64,000 nucleotides of DNA from Palsa-504 sp963834685. Its GTDB lineage: Bacteria > Actinomycetota > Actinomycetes > Streptosporangiales > Streptosporangiaceae. Of this stretch, positions 8,593 to 17,923 are shown in pieces. The notes beneath the pieces are model-generated. The model was not told the DNA's origin and searched no databases. It saw only the letters and a program-made list of their open reading frames with translations. The stretch's first letter is position 1. Each line of letters begins with the position of its first letter. Both the position numbers and the translations under genes were made by a program. The DNA lies in the NCBI GenBank assembly GCA_963834685.1, contig CAWICW010000032.1, positions 276,711 to 340,710 on the forward strand. Reading direction: 5' to 3'.

Positions 8593-10746
8593 TCAGGAGC
8601 TGGTGAGGATGACGAGTTGCTGGGTCGCTCGGGTCATCGCGACGTAACGGTCGACCGCTCCTTCGATCCCCTCGCCGAACGCCGCTGGGTCGATGAGCAC
8701 GACCAGGTCGAACTCCAGCCCCTTCGACAGCTCCGGGGTCAGCGACCAGACGCGGGACGTCGCCGCGAACGTGGGTTCGCCGATCACGCAGGCGATCCCG
8801 TCGGCATGCGCGGCGAGCCAGGTGTCGAGGATCGAGCCCAGCTCCGAAGCAGGTCCGTGTAGGACGGGGACGCCGGTGCTGCGGATGGAGGTCGGCACGT
8901 TGGCGTCCGGGAGCACGGCCCGGATGACCGGCTCGGCCTCCGCCATGACCTCTTGCGGCGTCCGGTAGTTGATGCTCAGGGAAGCCAGGTTGATCCGGTC
9001 GAGCCCGATCCGCTCGAGCCGTTCCTGCCACGACTCCGTGAACCCGTGCCGGGCCTGCGCGCGGTCCCCGACGATGGTGAAGCTCCGGGACGGGCAGCGC
9101 AGCAGCAGCATCTGCCACTCCGCGTCGGTCAGTTCCTGAGCCTCGTCCACGACGATGTGCGCGAACGGGCCGGCGAGCAGGTCCGGATCGGTACCGGGCA
9201 GCGCGGCCTCATTGACCAGGGCGTCCTGGAAGTCCTCGCCGCGCAGCATCGTCACCAGACCTACGCCGTATTCGTCGTCCGCGGCCTCGATCAGGTCGTC
9301 GACGACCCGGGCCATCTGCTCGCGTTCAGCGGCGACCGCGGCGTCATGCCGGCGCTTACGTCGTGGTGCCTCCGGGTCGCCGAGCCGCTGCCGTGCCGCG
9401 TCCAGGAGCGGCAGGTCGGACACCGTCCAGGCCTGAGCGTCCTCGCGCTGCAGCCGCTGAACGTCATCGGGGCTGAGCCAGGGAGCACACAGCCGCAGGT
9501 AGGCAGGTACCGACCACAGGTCTCCGAGGAGGTCAGTCGCCTCGATCAGCGGCCACGCGCGGTTGAGGGCCGTGCGCAGCTCCCGGTTCTGCAGCAGCGA
9601 CTTGCGGAGCAGGGCAGCCGGGGCGTCGCCGTCGTGCTTGTCCATCAGGATCGCGAGCAGCTGCTCCCAGATCTGGTCGCGCGCCTCGTTGTGCGGAATA
9701 CCGGGGTCTGGTGCTTCGAACGCCTCGGCCCAGTCGTCGGCGCTGAGCCAGATGTCGGACCAGGGGGTCCCGACCGTCATTCCCTCGGTGGGCAGCTTCT
9801 CGTAGAACCTGACGGCCGGCTCGATCGCCTTCACCAGGTCCGCGGACGACTTCAGGCGGGCCACCTCCGGGTCGGTCTCGATCCCTGCCGCGGCTCCCTC
9901 GGCGACGAGGTCCCGCAGGGTGCAGGTCTGCACGCCCTCCTCGCCGAGGCTGGGCAGCACGTCGCCGACGTAGGCCAGGTAGGGCTGGTGCGGACCGACG
10001 AACAGCACGCCGCCCCGGCGGTGACCGAGGCGAGGGTCGGAGTACAGCAGGTAGGCGGAGCGGTGCAGGGCGACGACGGTCTTGCCCGTGCCCGGACCGC
10101 CATCGACGACGAGAGCGCCGCGGGATCCGGCGCGGATGATGGCGTCCTGGTCGGCCTGGATGGTGCCGAGCACGTCTCGCATCCGGGCCGACCGGCTGCT
10201 GCCCAGGCTGGCGATGAAGGCGGACTGGTCATCGAGCGCGGCGTGCCCGACAAGCCCGTCCGCGGTAAACACCTCGTCCCAGTAGTCGCTGATCAGGCCG
10301 CGGGTCCAGCGATACCTGCGCCGGCTGGCCAGGCCCATCGGGTTGGCGTGCGTCGCTCCGAAGAACGGCTCAGCCGCGGGCGAACGCCAGTCGATCAGCA
10401 GCCGGCGACCCGCGCTGTCCGTGAGGCCCAGTCGTCCGATGTACACGGGCTCGGGGTGGTCCGCGCCGACGATGCGCCCGAGGCACAGGTCCAGACCGAA
10501 GCGACACAGGACGCGCAGGCGAGCCGCCAGCCGGTGGATCTCCATGTCCCGGTCCATCGCCTTCTGGCCGATGCCGCCGGGCGCCTTGAGCTCGGCGTCG
10601 AGGCGGTCAGACAGGTCGGCGATCGACTGCTCGAGGCTCTCCGCGATGGCCGCGAAGTGCTGCTCGTCACCGGCGATCAGCGCCGGGTCGGCCTTGGCGG
10701 CCAGGCGGCCGGGAAGGTCAAACGCGCTGGTAGTCAGCGGGTTCAC
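8593..10746 (-). CDS. helR: HelD/HelR-like RNA polymerase-associated ATPase
   Basis: This 717-residue superfamily-1 helicase-like protein would bind RNA polymerase rather than unwind DNA. An N-terminal helical arm (residues ~20-80, AESLEQSIADLSDRLDAELK) precedes Walker A, GGPGTGKTVVALHR, near residue 215. Walker B is IVVDEAQELTD, with SINYRTPQEV and the closing TRATQQLVIL of motif VI. HelD proteins recycle stalled polymerase, and the actinobacterial HelR branch is reported to displace rifamycins. The assignment to HelR rests largely on the RAE-like element upstream. The GTG at 10746 has GGAG upstream; no other gene shares the transcript. Confidence 0.85.
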   Translation of the reverse strand: MNPLTTSAFDLPGRLAAKADPALIAGDEQHFAAIAESLEQSIADLSDRLDAELKAPGGIGQKAMDRDMEIHRLAARLRVLCRFGLDLCLGRIVGADHPEPVYIGRLGLTDSAGRRLLIDWRSPAAEPFFGATHANPMGLASRRRYRWTRGLISDYWDEVFTADGLVGHAALDDQSAFIASLGSSRSARMRDVLGTIQADQDAIIRAGSRGALVVDGGPGTGKTVVALHRSAYLLYSDPRLGHRRGGVLFVGPHQPYLAYVGDVLPSLGEEGVQTCTLRDLVAEGAAAGIETDPEVARLKSSADLVKAIEPAVRFYEKLPTEGMTVGTPWSDIWLSADDWAEAFEAPDPGIPHNEARDQIWEQLLAILMDKHDGDAPAALLRKSLLQNRELRTALNRAWPLIEATDLLGDLWSVPAYLRLCAPWLSPDDVQRLQREDAQAWTVSDLPLLDAARQRLGDPEAPRRKRRHDAAVAAEREQMARVVDDLIEAADDEYGVGLVTMLRGEDFQDALVNEAALPGTDPDLLAGPFAHIVVDEAQELTDAEWQMLLLRCPSRSFTIVGDRAQARHGFTESWQERLERIGLDRINLASLSINYRTPQEVMAEAEPVIRAVLPDANVPTSIRSTGVPVLHGPASELGSILDTWLAAHADGIACVIGEPTFAATSRVWSLTPELSKGLEFDLVVLIDPAAFGEGIEGAVDRYVAMTRATQQLVILTSS

Positions 10747-10936
10747 GTCATCAGCTCCGATCTGAGGTCACCCCGGCGCGCACACCCGCACCTCCGCGCC
10801 AGTGCCCGCGACCGCACCGCGAGTCCCACCAGCGGCGCGACGTCCCCGCGCGACCCGTACGCTGACCACAACACGCATCTGGCGACTCCCATTTCCGCAG
10901 GCTCTGGCCTCAGCCGACCATTGTGCGGCACGACCC

Positions 10937-10955
10937 GGGTCTTGCCGCAAGCCCC
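10937..10955 (-). promoter_or_regulatory. rifamycin-associated element (RAE)-like inverted repeat
   Basis: On the minus strand this reads GGGGCTTGCGGCAAGACCC, an imperfect palindrome about 190 bases upstream of helR. It agrees with the 19-bp rifamycin-associated element as I remember it (GGGGCTTGCGGCAAGNCCC), which precedes rifampin-inducible resistance genes in actinobacteria. A possible -10 (CACAAT) lies just downstream. The remainder of 10747-11139 shows no other gene or clear element. Confidence 0.75.
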
Positions 10956-11139
10956 CCGGTGCGCTATATGTTGAAAATGGAGGGAGCGGGCACTCCCATT
11001 CCCTTTATCGGGCTCTTCGAAGTTAGCCGGGATGAGGTTACGGCTGGCTACGCTGCGTGAGTCCCGCTCGGCTTGGTTCCGGCCGTGAGCTGCTGGTTGC
11101 CCTAGTGACAGGGCACATATTCCGGCATACCGTGGACCG

Positions 11140-11394
11140 GTGGAGGTACGCCAGCTCGAGGCGTTCGTGGCAGTGGCTACCGAGCTCCACTTCGGGAGGG
11201 CAGCTGAGAAGCTGTACATGGGGCAGCCCGCGCTGAGCGGGCTGATTCGCCGCCTGGAGGGGGAGCTTGGCACGCGTCTGTTCACGCGCACCACGCGCCA
11301 GGTCGCGCTCACCGGCGCGGGCGCGGAACTGCTGGTCCGGTCCAAGGTCATCCTCGACGAGCTGTCCGCGGCCGAGGCTGGCCGCGTCGTGTGA
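11140..11394 (+). pseudogene. LysR-type regulator, HTH-only remnant
   Basis: The 84 residues from GTG 11140 form a clean LysR DNA-binding domain: MEVRQLEAFVAVATELHFGR, then QPALSGLIRRLEGELGTRLF and the start of the linker helix. The frame stops at TGA right after the linker, where a normal LysR protein would continue for ~200 residues of effector domain. No matching continuation was found in any frame before the next gene at 11461. It is probably a truncated regulator; a functional stand-alone HTH protein cannot be excluded. Confidence 0.7.
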
Positions 11395-11460
11395 GGGTCG
11401 GAAATGCCGCCATGCACCCCACCTGCCAACGCCGTTCGCCTGCCAGAGGATCGTGACGCC

Positions 11461-14400
11461 ATGACCCATGCCACCTCCGCCCCCGTCGTGGGCGACTCGG
11501 CCTCGCTGTTCACCCCGCCGTTCTCGGTGCAGAGCAGCTGCGTGCTGAGCGAGGACTACTTCCTCACCAGCCAGGTGCTCATCAACGACGGTGACCTGAT
11601 CCGGCCCTTCCTGCAGGCTGACGGCACGGTCGAGGCCCTGGTCCTGTCCGGCGGGAACCTGAGCTGGCTGCACCGGGACCCCGTGACGACCAGCGGCTGG
11701 TCGTACATCCCGCTCAGCATGAACCCGGACATGGTCGTTCCGGGCGAGGTCAGCGACGTGGCGGTCGGGACCGACAGCCAGGGCAACGTGATGGGCGTCT
11801 GCGTCGCGCCCAACGAGGGCGAGCCGGCCTATCCGTACCTGCTCTGCCCGCTGGTCTTCGACCCGTCGTCCGGCACCTGGTACTCCGATCCGGACGCGGC
11901 CAGCCCGATAGCGGGCGGGTGGAGCCGGCTCCGCGCGGGCCAGGACCCGGCCACCGGTGACCCGTACTTCTACGCCTCGGACAGCTCCGGCCGGTTCTGG
12001 ATAACCGGCCCCGAACAGGACATCCCGGTCGAGATATCCGGCCCGGCCCTGTCCGATGTCACCGACGGCTGGCTGCTGTGGGCCTCGTCGGGCTGGGGCG
12101 AGGCGGACTGGGCGGCGGGAATCGTGGTGGCCAGCGGCCCGGGCACCCTCACCTGGTACCTGCAGGACGGGAACTACTCGGTCACCAGCGAGGCGAGGCC
12201 GCTGCAGGGGCAGGGCCGGCTCCTGTGGGTGGGCTGGCCGCCGTCGGGGGACGCGGGCCAGTACTGGGACTCGCCCGGGTACGCGTACCAGGATTCGTCG
12301 GGCGATATCTGGTTCGCCCGGTCGGCCTCCGACACGGTCGGCCTGAACAGCATCGGGTCGTCGGGCGCGGCGGTGGGGCCGGACACGTCCGCGGTCTGGC
12401 AGAACCAGGGGCTGTTCAGCTTCGCGATGCTGTTCGGCGACACCAGCACGGTCAACGTGACGACCGAGTACGGCGATCCAGCCGCTCAGGCGCCGGGCCT
12501 GGCCGGGCCGATCCCGCTGCAACCGGTGGTGCATGCGGTGTTCAGCCAGCCGGCCGACACCGCCCAGGGCACGCTGTTCGTGGTGCTGGCCGACGCGACG
12601 CTGAACGTGCTGGCCAAGAACCTGGTGGCAGGCTGGTCCCTGGTCCCGGTCCAGCAGGACACGGCCTCGGTGCAGGAACTGGACGCCTGGCGGGTGCAGC
12701 TGTCGGTCACCGACGCCAACGGGGTGCCGGTGGCCGACGCCCAGCTGGGCGTGACCGCGGACCGGCCGACCGGGACCTGGCAGGCAGGCAGCAACGCGCT
12801 GATGGGGCCGGGGAACCCGGTGACGTTCACCACCGACGCCTCCGGCTGGGTCACGTTCGCCACCCCGGCCGTGGAGCTCGACGCCCCGCAGCTGGCCGTG
12901 CAGGTCGTCTCGACCAGCGATGACGGCCCGCTGCAGGACACCGCGCCGGTGCCGGTCAGCCCGGATGCCGGGGTGCACGGGTTCCTGGCCGGAGGCGCGC
13001 CGCTGAACGACATGGCCGCGCTGACCCCGGAAGCGCTGCTGACCGCGACCAAGGCCGACGGGACCAGGCTGTGCCCGGTGCTGGCCAGCATCACAGATCC
13101 CGGCCAGCAGGCGCAGGCGGCCAGCGGGGTTATCTCCGCCATCAGCCAGGCCGTCCAGGCCGGGCAGGGCGCCACGCCAGGTCCAAACGACATCAAGTCC
13201 TGGACCCTGGACCTGACGACCGGCAAGGTACCCACCTACACCAGCTCCACGCAGCCGCCGTCGCTGACCGCGGTGGGGTCGCTGTCGGACTGGTGGGACA
13301 ACGTCGAGAACGACGCCGAGTCCTTCTTCCACGGGCTGCGCCACGACGCGGCGCAGATCGCCACCTGCACCGCGAACTGGGTCAAGGACGAGGCCGGGGA
13401 CGCCTGGCACTGGGTGGTCAGCCTGGCCGTCACCATCGCCGACGCCGCCGTCGGCACGGCCACCTACCTGATCACCGACATGAAGTCGGCCATCCACGCG
13501 GTCACCGCGTTCTTCAACAAGCTCGGCGCGGACATCGCCGGCGTCATCACCTGGCTGCGGCAGAACATCAGCGAGCTGCTCAAGGAAGCCGGCCAGAACG
13601 CTGCGGTGGTCGAGGGTTGGCTGTCGCCGGTGAAGGCGCCCGCGACCGTCAACGGGTTCCTGGACTACTACAAGAATCTGGCCAGCGGCTTCTTCGCCAA
13701 CCTGACCATCGAGGTCAACCAAGCCCTCGACGATCTGGCCGAACGGCCCGATGTGACCAGCATGACCTTCGGTAACCCGCTCCAGTCCGCCGGCGCACCA
13801 GGGCCGCGAGCCCTCCAGGACGCCGCCTTCGACGTCGAGGAGTTCGTGGCCGACGTGCGGTCCGGCTGGTTCCTGGACAAGATCACCTCGTTCTTCTCCA
13901 GCGACCCCCCGGTCGCGCCGAACACGCCGCTCCAGGACGCCATGGACGAGCTCGCCGTCGCGGTACAGGCCGGCCTGCAGGCCGCCGAGGACATCGGCCA
14001 GGCGCTGTGGGAAGCGCTCAAGGACCTGTTCGCCAGCCGCGACTCCTACAACGAGGCCACGTTCGCATCGCTGTTCGGGGCCCTGAAGGGCGCGGTGGAT
14101 AACCTGCTCGCCTTCGCCGACGCGATCGTGCAGGCCCTGCTCGACCTGGCCGAAGCCGTCATGAACCAGCTCGCCACCCTGCTGTCGCACGAGTTCGACG
14201 AGATCCCGCTCATCGGCGGGCTGCTGCGCGATCTCGGGGTCGACGACACGATGAGCGTCGGCCACATGGTGGCGATGGTGCTGATGTACCCGGCCACGCT
14301 GGCCAACCGGATCAAGAACGGCTCCACCGCCTCGCTGTTCCCCGGCACCAGCACCAGCGCCGCGCCGCAGCTGGCGGCGACGCACCCGCTGGTTGGGGAC

Positions 14401-15024
14401 GACCAGGACTGGGGTCCCGGGCTGAAGATCTCGGCCTCCGTCGCCCAGGGCATCTGGGGCCTCATCGACGCGGTCGCCGACGTCTGCAGCCTCAAGAAGA
14501 CCTCGCCGCCGCCCGTCATCGGCTGGGTCGACATCGTCGCCCCGTGCATACTGAACATCCTGCAGTGGCCCGGCGCGCCCAACGACGACGGCACCGTCGC
14601 GGAACCGTTCGTCAACGCCATCGCCGGGTCGGGCCAGGACGGTGACCTGATCGAGCCGACCTGGCTGCTCGGCTGGGTCCCGCCGGTCGTCGGCCTGTGC
14701 GGCAAGGGCGCGGACTACAAGCCCGCGTCCGGGCCGGACGACCCCCCGCCCTCGGGCGACCAGCCCAGCTTCCCGGATATCGGCACGTACTTCACCGCCG
14801 CCTCGGCGATCGCCGCCACCATCACCGGCAGCATCTACAACTTCCAGACCGGCCAGAGCAAGGGCGCCCAGGCCGCGGGCATCCTGGCCAACGTCTCCAA
14901 CATCATCGCCCCGTTCATGACCGACTCGATCGGCGAGAGCACCGAGGGCGTCTCGTGGGGCGTCAAGCTCGTCGTCGACGCGGCCGGCAACCTCGGCGCG
15001 GCCGGCGCCATCGGCGCCAGCTGA
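11461..15024 (+). CDS. large uncharacterised multidomain protein (1187 residues)
   Basis: I do not recognise this protein. The first ~400 residues are rich in short Gly/Trp/Asp strands (WLHRDPVTTSGWSYIPLSM, LLWVGWPPSGDAGQYW) and read like a beta-propeller or lectin-like sheet domain. Residues ~415-500 look Ig-like (WRVQLSVTDANGVPVADAQL). From about 610 to 960 the sequence is long and helical, with amphipathic and hydrophobic stretches (WWDNVENDAESFFHGL, VVSLAVTIADAAVGTATYLI). The C-terminal 200 residues are mixed. No signal peptide is seen. ATG 11461 follows GAGGAT; an upstream in-frame ATG at 11404 is less likely. The propeller, Ig and helical order recalls secreted toxins, but this is only an impression. 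Confidence 0.75.
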   Translation: MTHATSAPVVGDSASLFTPPFSVQSSCVLSEDYFLTSQVLINDGDLIRPFLQADGTVEALVLSGGNLSWLHRDPVTTSGWSYIPLSMNPDMVVPGEVSDVAVGTDSQGNVMGVCVAPNEGEPAYPYLLCPLVFDPSSGTWYSDPDAASPIAGGWSRLRAGQDPATGDPYFYASDSSGRFWITGPEQDIPVEISGPALSDVTDGWLLWASSGWGEADWAAGIVVASGPGTLTWYLQDGNYSVTSEARPLQGQGRLLWVGWPPSGDAGQYWDSPGYAYQDSSGDIWFARSASDTVGLNSIGSSGAAVGPDTSAVWQNQGLFSFAMLFGDTSTVNVTTEYGDPAAQAPGLAGPIPLQPVVHAVFSQPADTAQGTLFVVLADATLNVLAKNLVAGWSLVPVQQDTASVQELDAWRVQLSVTDANGVPVADAQLGVTADRPTGTWQAGSNALMGPGNPVTFTTDASGWVTFATPAVELDAPQLAVQVVSTSDDGPLQDTAPVPVSPDAGVHGFLAGGAPLNDMAALTPEALLTATKADGTRLCPVLASITDPGQQAQAASGVISAISQAVQAGQGATPGPNDIKSWTLDLTTGKVPTYTSSTQPPSLTAVGSLSDWWDNVENDAESFFHGLRHDAAQIATCTANWVKDEAGDAWHWVVSLAVTIADAAVGTATYLITDMKSAIHAVTAFFNKLGADIAGVITWLRQNISELLKEAGQNAAVVEGWLSPVKAPATVNGFLDYYKNLASGFFANLTIEVNQALDDLAERPDVTSMTFGNPLQSAGAPGPRALQDAAFDVEEFVADVRSGWFLDKITSFFSSDPPVAPNTPLQDAMDELAVAVQAGLQAAEDIGQALWEALKDLFASRDSYNEATFASLFGALKGAVDNLLAFADAIVQALLDLAEAVMNQLATLLSHEFDEIPLIGGLLRDLGVDDTMSVGHMVAMVLMYPATLANRIKNGSTASLFPGTSTSAAPQLAATHPLVGDDQDWGPGLKISASVAQGIWGLIDAVADVCSLKKTSPPPVIGWVDIVAPCILNILQWPGAPNDDGTVAEPFVNAIAGSGQDGDLIEPTWLLGWVPPVVGLCGKGADYKPASGPDDPPPSGDQPSFPDIGTYFTAASAIAATITGSIYNFQTGQSKGAQAAGILANVSNIIAPFMTDSIGESTEGVSWGVKLVVDAAGNLGAAGAIGAS

Positions 15025-15218
15025 CCGGCCCGGCCGACCCGTCCGATGGTGGTCACGTTCAGCGGCGTCCTGATCGTCGCGGCGCGGTGCTGGCCGACCG
15101 GTTCAGGTTCGCCTCCATCTTCGGCGCGTTCGCCGCCGGGCTGCTGTCCGCGGCGCTGTTCCCGGCCGCCGCGCTGCGCCTGATGACGCCCGCCCCGGCG
15201 GCCCGCGAGCCCGCCCGG

Positions 15219-15320
15219 TCATGAAACGTTGATCGTCTTCCCGGCTCGCGCGTAGAAACGCCGCGCCCGGTCGTTGCGCGTCCCGGTCTCGAGCGTGATC
15301 CGGGAAAGCCCGCGCCCGCC
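15219..15320 (-). pseudogene. GNAT acetyltransferase C-terminal remnant
   Basis: Read on the minus strand, this stretch encodes RGLSRITLETGTRNDRARRF and then YARAG, the familiar end of GNAT N-acetyltransferases, before TGA at 15219-15221. No start codon or acetyl-CoA motif lies upstream; instead the frame runs into CAGCCC microrepeats beside the RIO kinase gene. It looks like the stump of a deleted gene. A 45-codon hydrophobic plus-strand frame at 15087-15224 has no other support. Together with the hairpin at 15327 this accounts for the gap 15025-15362. Confidence 0.55.
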
Positions 15321-15326
15321 CCCGCC

Positions 15327-15364
15327 GAGGCCCCAGCCCCAGCCCCAGCCCAGCCCCGGGCCTC
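15327..15364. terminator. GAGGCCC/GGGCCTC hairpin with CAGCCC microrepeats
   Basis: A 7-bp inverted repeat (15327-15333 with 15358-15364) flanks a loop made of repeated CAGCCC units. It touches the RIO kinase stop codon, so it may end that transcript. The support is weak. Confidence 0.3.
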
Positions 15365-16301
15365 AGTCGAGGCGGGCTTCCCGGCGGAGCAGGGCGCCGA
15401 GGTCCGCGGGTTCCGGCCGCACGCCAGCCAGGCCGTGATGACCGAACCAGCGGCCGATGTTCTCTGCGTCCCGGGTCAGGAACCAGGCCCCGCGCGGGTT
15501 GGCGATCACGTCGACCACCTGCGGCAGGTCGATCATGATCAGCCGCCCGTCGTGGACCAGCACGTTGTACGCGGACAGGTCGCCGTGCGCCAGGCCGTCC
15601 CGGGCCAGGGCGACCAGCGCCTGCACCATCTGGTCCCACAGCCCGGCGAGCTCGGCCCGGCCGGGCCGGGTCTCCGCCAGCCGCGGCGCGGCCGTCCCGT
15701 CCGCCGAGCCGATGAACTCCAGCAGCAGCTCGGTGCCGAGGATCTGCACCGGGTACGGCACGGCAGTCCCGGCCGCGCACAGCCGGGCCAGCGCGGTGAA
15801 CTCCGCGCCGGCCCACTGGCCGGCGATGGCCTGCCGCCCGAACGTGCTCCGGCTGGCCACGGCCCGGTTGACCCGGGGATCCCGGGTCCGGCGTCCTTCC
15901 AGGTAGCCGCTGTCGCGGTGGAACATGCGGTGGTCGGAGGACCGGTATCGCTTGGCCGCGAGCAGGCAGGACCGGTCCGTCCCGGGGATGCCGCGGCGGA
16001 CCAGGAAGACGTCGGCCTCCTTGCCTGTCTTCAGGATGCCGAGCTCGGTGTCGACCGCGGCAAGCTCGGTGACCAGCCAGTCCGGGTAGGGCCTGGGGCC
16101 GCGCTCGGTTGGTATGGACTGATCCCAGGTCGACCAGCGATCGCCCTCCGGCAGGCCGTCGGTGGCGTCGAACTGCTCGATCGAGGGTAGCCTCCGGCGC
16201 CCCCGGACGCGCTTGGCCGTGGTTGATTCGTCGTCGTCGAAGCGCCGCTTACCGCGGCCAGAAGTGAACTTTCCGTCGTAGGCGGAGTGATAGTCGGGCA
16301 C
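15363..16301 (-). CDS. RIO-type serine/threonine protein kinase
   Basis: This is a 312-residue cytosolic RIO1-like kinase. The ATP-binding lysine region is LKTGKEADVFLV with LLAAKRYRSSDHRMF, the catalytic loop is LAHGDLSAYNVLVHDG (residues ~230-245) and the metal-binding loop is MIDLPQVVD. The catalytic Asp and Asn and the metal Asp are all present. The N-terminal ~60 residues are basic and probably disordered. GTG 16301 is preceded by GAGGAGC. Bacterial RIO proteins are common in actinobacteria but their substrates are unknown. The gene stands alone. Confidence 0.9.
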   Translation of the reverse strand: MPDYHSAYDGKFTSGRGKRRFDDDESTTAKRVRGRRRLPSIEQFDATDGLPEGDRWSTWDQSIPTERGPRPYPDWLVTELAAVDTELGILKTGKEADVFLVRRGIPGTDRSCLLAAKRYRSSDHRMFHRDSGYLEGRRTRDPRVNRAVASRSTFGRQAIAGQWAGAEFTALARLCAAGTAVPYPVQILGTELLLEFIGSADGTAAPRLAETRPGRAELAGLWDQMVQALVALARDGLAHGDLSAYNVLVHDGRLIMIDLPQVVDVIANPRGAWFLTRDAENIGRWFGHHGLAGVRPEPADLGALLRREARLD

Positions 16302-16522
16302 GGATAGTGCTCCTCAGCTGAGCGTCGGATAGGGCAGGCGGCGGTGCGCCCGCGACGGGCGTATACATCTGGCGTCTCCCTTCCGCTCAGCCGGGCTGCT
16401 CCGGCCCGGACGGCTGCAGGCTGTCATACGGCCCTTGTCTCGTGCAACCGGATTTCCGGCGGCCGGCCCGGCGATGAGCGACCAGCCTTCCGCGGGGGCA
16501 GCGGCCAGCCGCCCGCGGCTAC

Positions 16523-16591
16523 AGCGACCAGAACACCACGAACATGGCGACCAGCGTGCCACGAATACGGCGACCAGCGTGCCACGGAAAC
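16523..16591. repeat. three 23-bp tandem repeats
   Basis: Units at 16523-16545, 16546-16568 and 16569-16591 share the core GCGACCAG. The last two are almost identical over GGCGACCAGCGTGCCACG. They lie 47-115 bases before the AAA ATPase start. The remainder of the gap 16302-16637 holds no gene that I can support. Confidence 0.7.
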
Positions 16592-16637
16592 GGCCGTTCG
16601 ACTAGTCCAAGGCAGGCAGATATGGCACTCTGATCAG

Positions 16638-17900
16638 GTGGTACGTATCAATCCGACCCCGCTGGGCAAGCTGCTGCCCCGGCATGCCGAAGCGTCCGTA
16701 GCCGAGGCGCTGACTGACACCCGAGTGGTGCTCGTCAACGGGGCCCGTCAGTCCGGGAAGAGCACGCTGGTCGGCGTGGTCGCTAAGGGGCGGGGTGCGC
16801 AGTGGCGGAATCTGGACAACGCCATCACCCGCCAGGCGGCGGTCGCCGACCCGATCGGGTTCGTCGAGTCCGCCGAGCTCATGGTGATCGACGAGATCCA
16901 GCGGGTCCCCGAGCTCCTGCTCGCCATCAAGGAGCAGGTCGACGCCGACCCCAGACCCGGCCGGTACCTGCTCACCGGCTCCGCGCGCCTGCTGGGCCTG
17001 CGCGGCCTCCCGGATACGCTGCCCGGTCGGGCCGAGACGATCGAGCTATGGCCGCTGGCCCAGGGCGAACTCGACGGCACCGCGGACCGGTTCATCGATG
17101 CCGTCTTCGAGAGAGGCGCCGCGCTGACCCACGAATCCGCGGTGACCCGGCAGGAGTACGCCGAGCGCATCGTCCGCGGTGGCTTTCCGGAGGCGGCGGC
17201 CCGGACGAACCCGCGCCGTCGCGAGCGCTTCTTCGACTCCTACCTCGCCGATCTCGTCGCACGCGACGTCAGCCAGCTGTCCGAGATCGAGCGCACCCCC
17301 GAGATGCGGGCCCTGATCCACTTGCTGGCGGGCCGTTCCGGCCAGCTGCTGGTCGTCAACGCGGTAGGCGGCGAAGCCGGGCTCCCGGCCAGTACCGTCC
17401 ACAGGTACCTAGCCCTGCTGGAAGAGGTCTTCCTGATCAAGCGGATCCCGGCCTGGTCGCGGAACGTAAGCGCGCGTGCCGTGGGGACGCCCAAGCTGGC
17501 CTTCGTCGACTCGGGGATCGCGGCCAACCTGCTCGGCATGGACGTGCGGAGCCTGCTGCGGCCCGGCGGCCCGTTCGGGCCTTTGCTGGAAGGGTTCGTG
17601 CTGATGGAGCTGGCCCGGCAGCTGACCTGGTCGCGGCAGCGCGCCGAACTGTTCCACTACCGGACCAAGGACAAGGTCGAGGTGGACGGGATCCTGGAGA
17701 ACCGCCAGGGGAACGTGGTCGGGATCGAGATCAAGGCCTCCTCGACGGTCGCGGCGGGAGACTTCCGCGGCCTGCGCCACCTGGCCGAACGGATCGGCGA
17801 TGACTTCCTCGCCGGCCTCGTCTTCTACACCGGCACCCAGACCCTTCCCTTCGGCCCGCGCCTGCGCGCGGTCCCGGTCAGCGCCCTGTGGCAGGTCTGA
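16638..17900 (+). CDS. AAA ATPase of the DUF4143 family
   Basis: This protein of about 420 residues has an N-terminal AAA-type P-loop (NGARQSGKSTL, residues ~33-43), a Walker B (ELMVIDEIQRVPELL), a sensor-like LTGSARLLGLRGLP and the C-terminal DUF4143 nuclease-like region (DKVEVDGILENRQGNVVGIEIK). The D-x(n)-E-x-K pattern in that last part matches a PD-(D/E)XK fold. GTG 16638 fits the family's usual start and length. Function is unknown across this abundant family; it may act in defence or as a mobile accessory gene. It is monocistronic and converges on araA with a 23-base gap. Confidence 0.85.
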   Translation: MVRINPTPLGKLLPRHAEASVAEALTDTRVVLVNGARQSGKSTLVGVVAKGRGAQWRNLDNAITRQAAVADPIGFVESAELMVIDEIQRVPELLLAIKEQVDADPRPGRYLLTGSARLLGLRGLPDTLPGRAETIELWPLAQGELDGTADRFIDAVFERGAALTHESAVTRQEYAERIVRGGFPEAAARTNPRRRERFFDSYLADLVARDVSQLSEIERTPEMRALIHLLAGRSGQLLVVNAVGGEAGLPASTVHRYLALLEEVFLIKRIPAWSRNVSARAVGTPKLAFVDSGIAANLLGMDVRSLLRPGGPFGPLLEGFVLMELARQLTWSRQRAELFHYRTKDKVEVDGILENRQGNVVGIEIKASSTVAAGDFRGLRHLAERIGDDFLAGLVFYTGTQTLPFGPRLRAVPVSALWQV

Positions 17901-17923
17901 AGGGCCAGGTACGAGCGCGCTCC

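Noticed and set aside
11038..14385. Minus-strand open frame of ~1100 codons opposite the large unknown protein
   Set aside because: Composition is that of reverse-strand GC-rich DNA (Gly/Arg/Val/His runs) with no motif, while the plus strand has natural residue use and a ribosome site.
15087..15224. 45-codon hydrophobic plus-strand frame
   Set aside because: It lacks a ribosome site and overlaps a recognisable GNAT remnant on the other strand.
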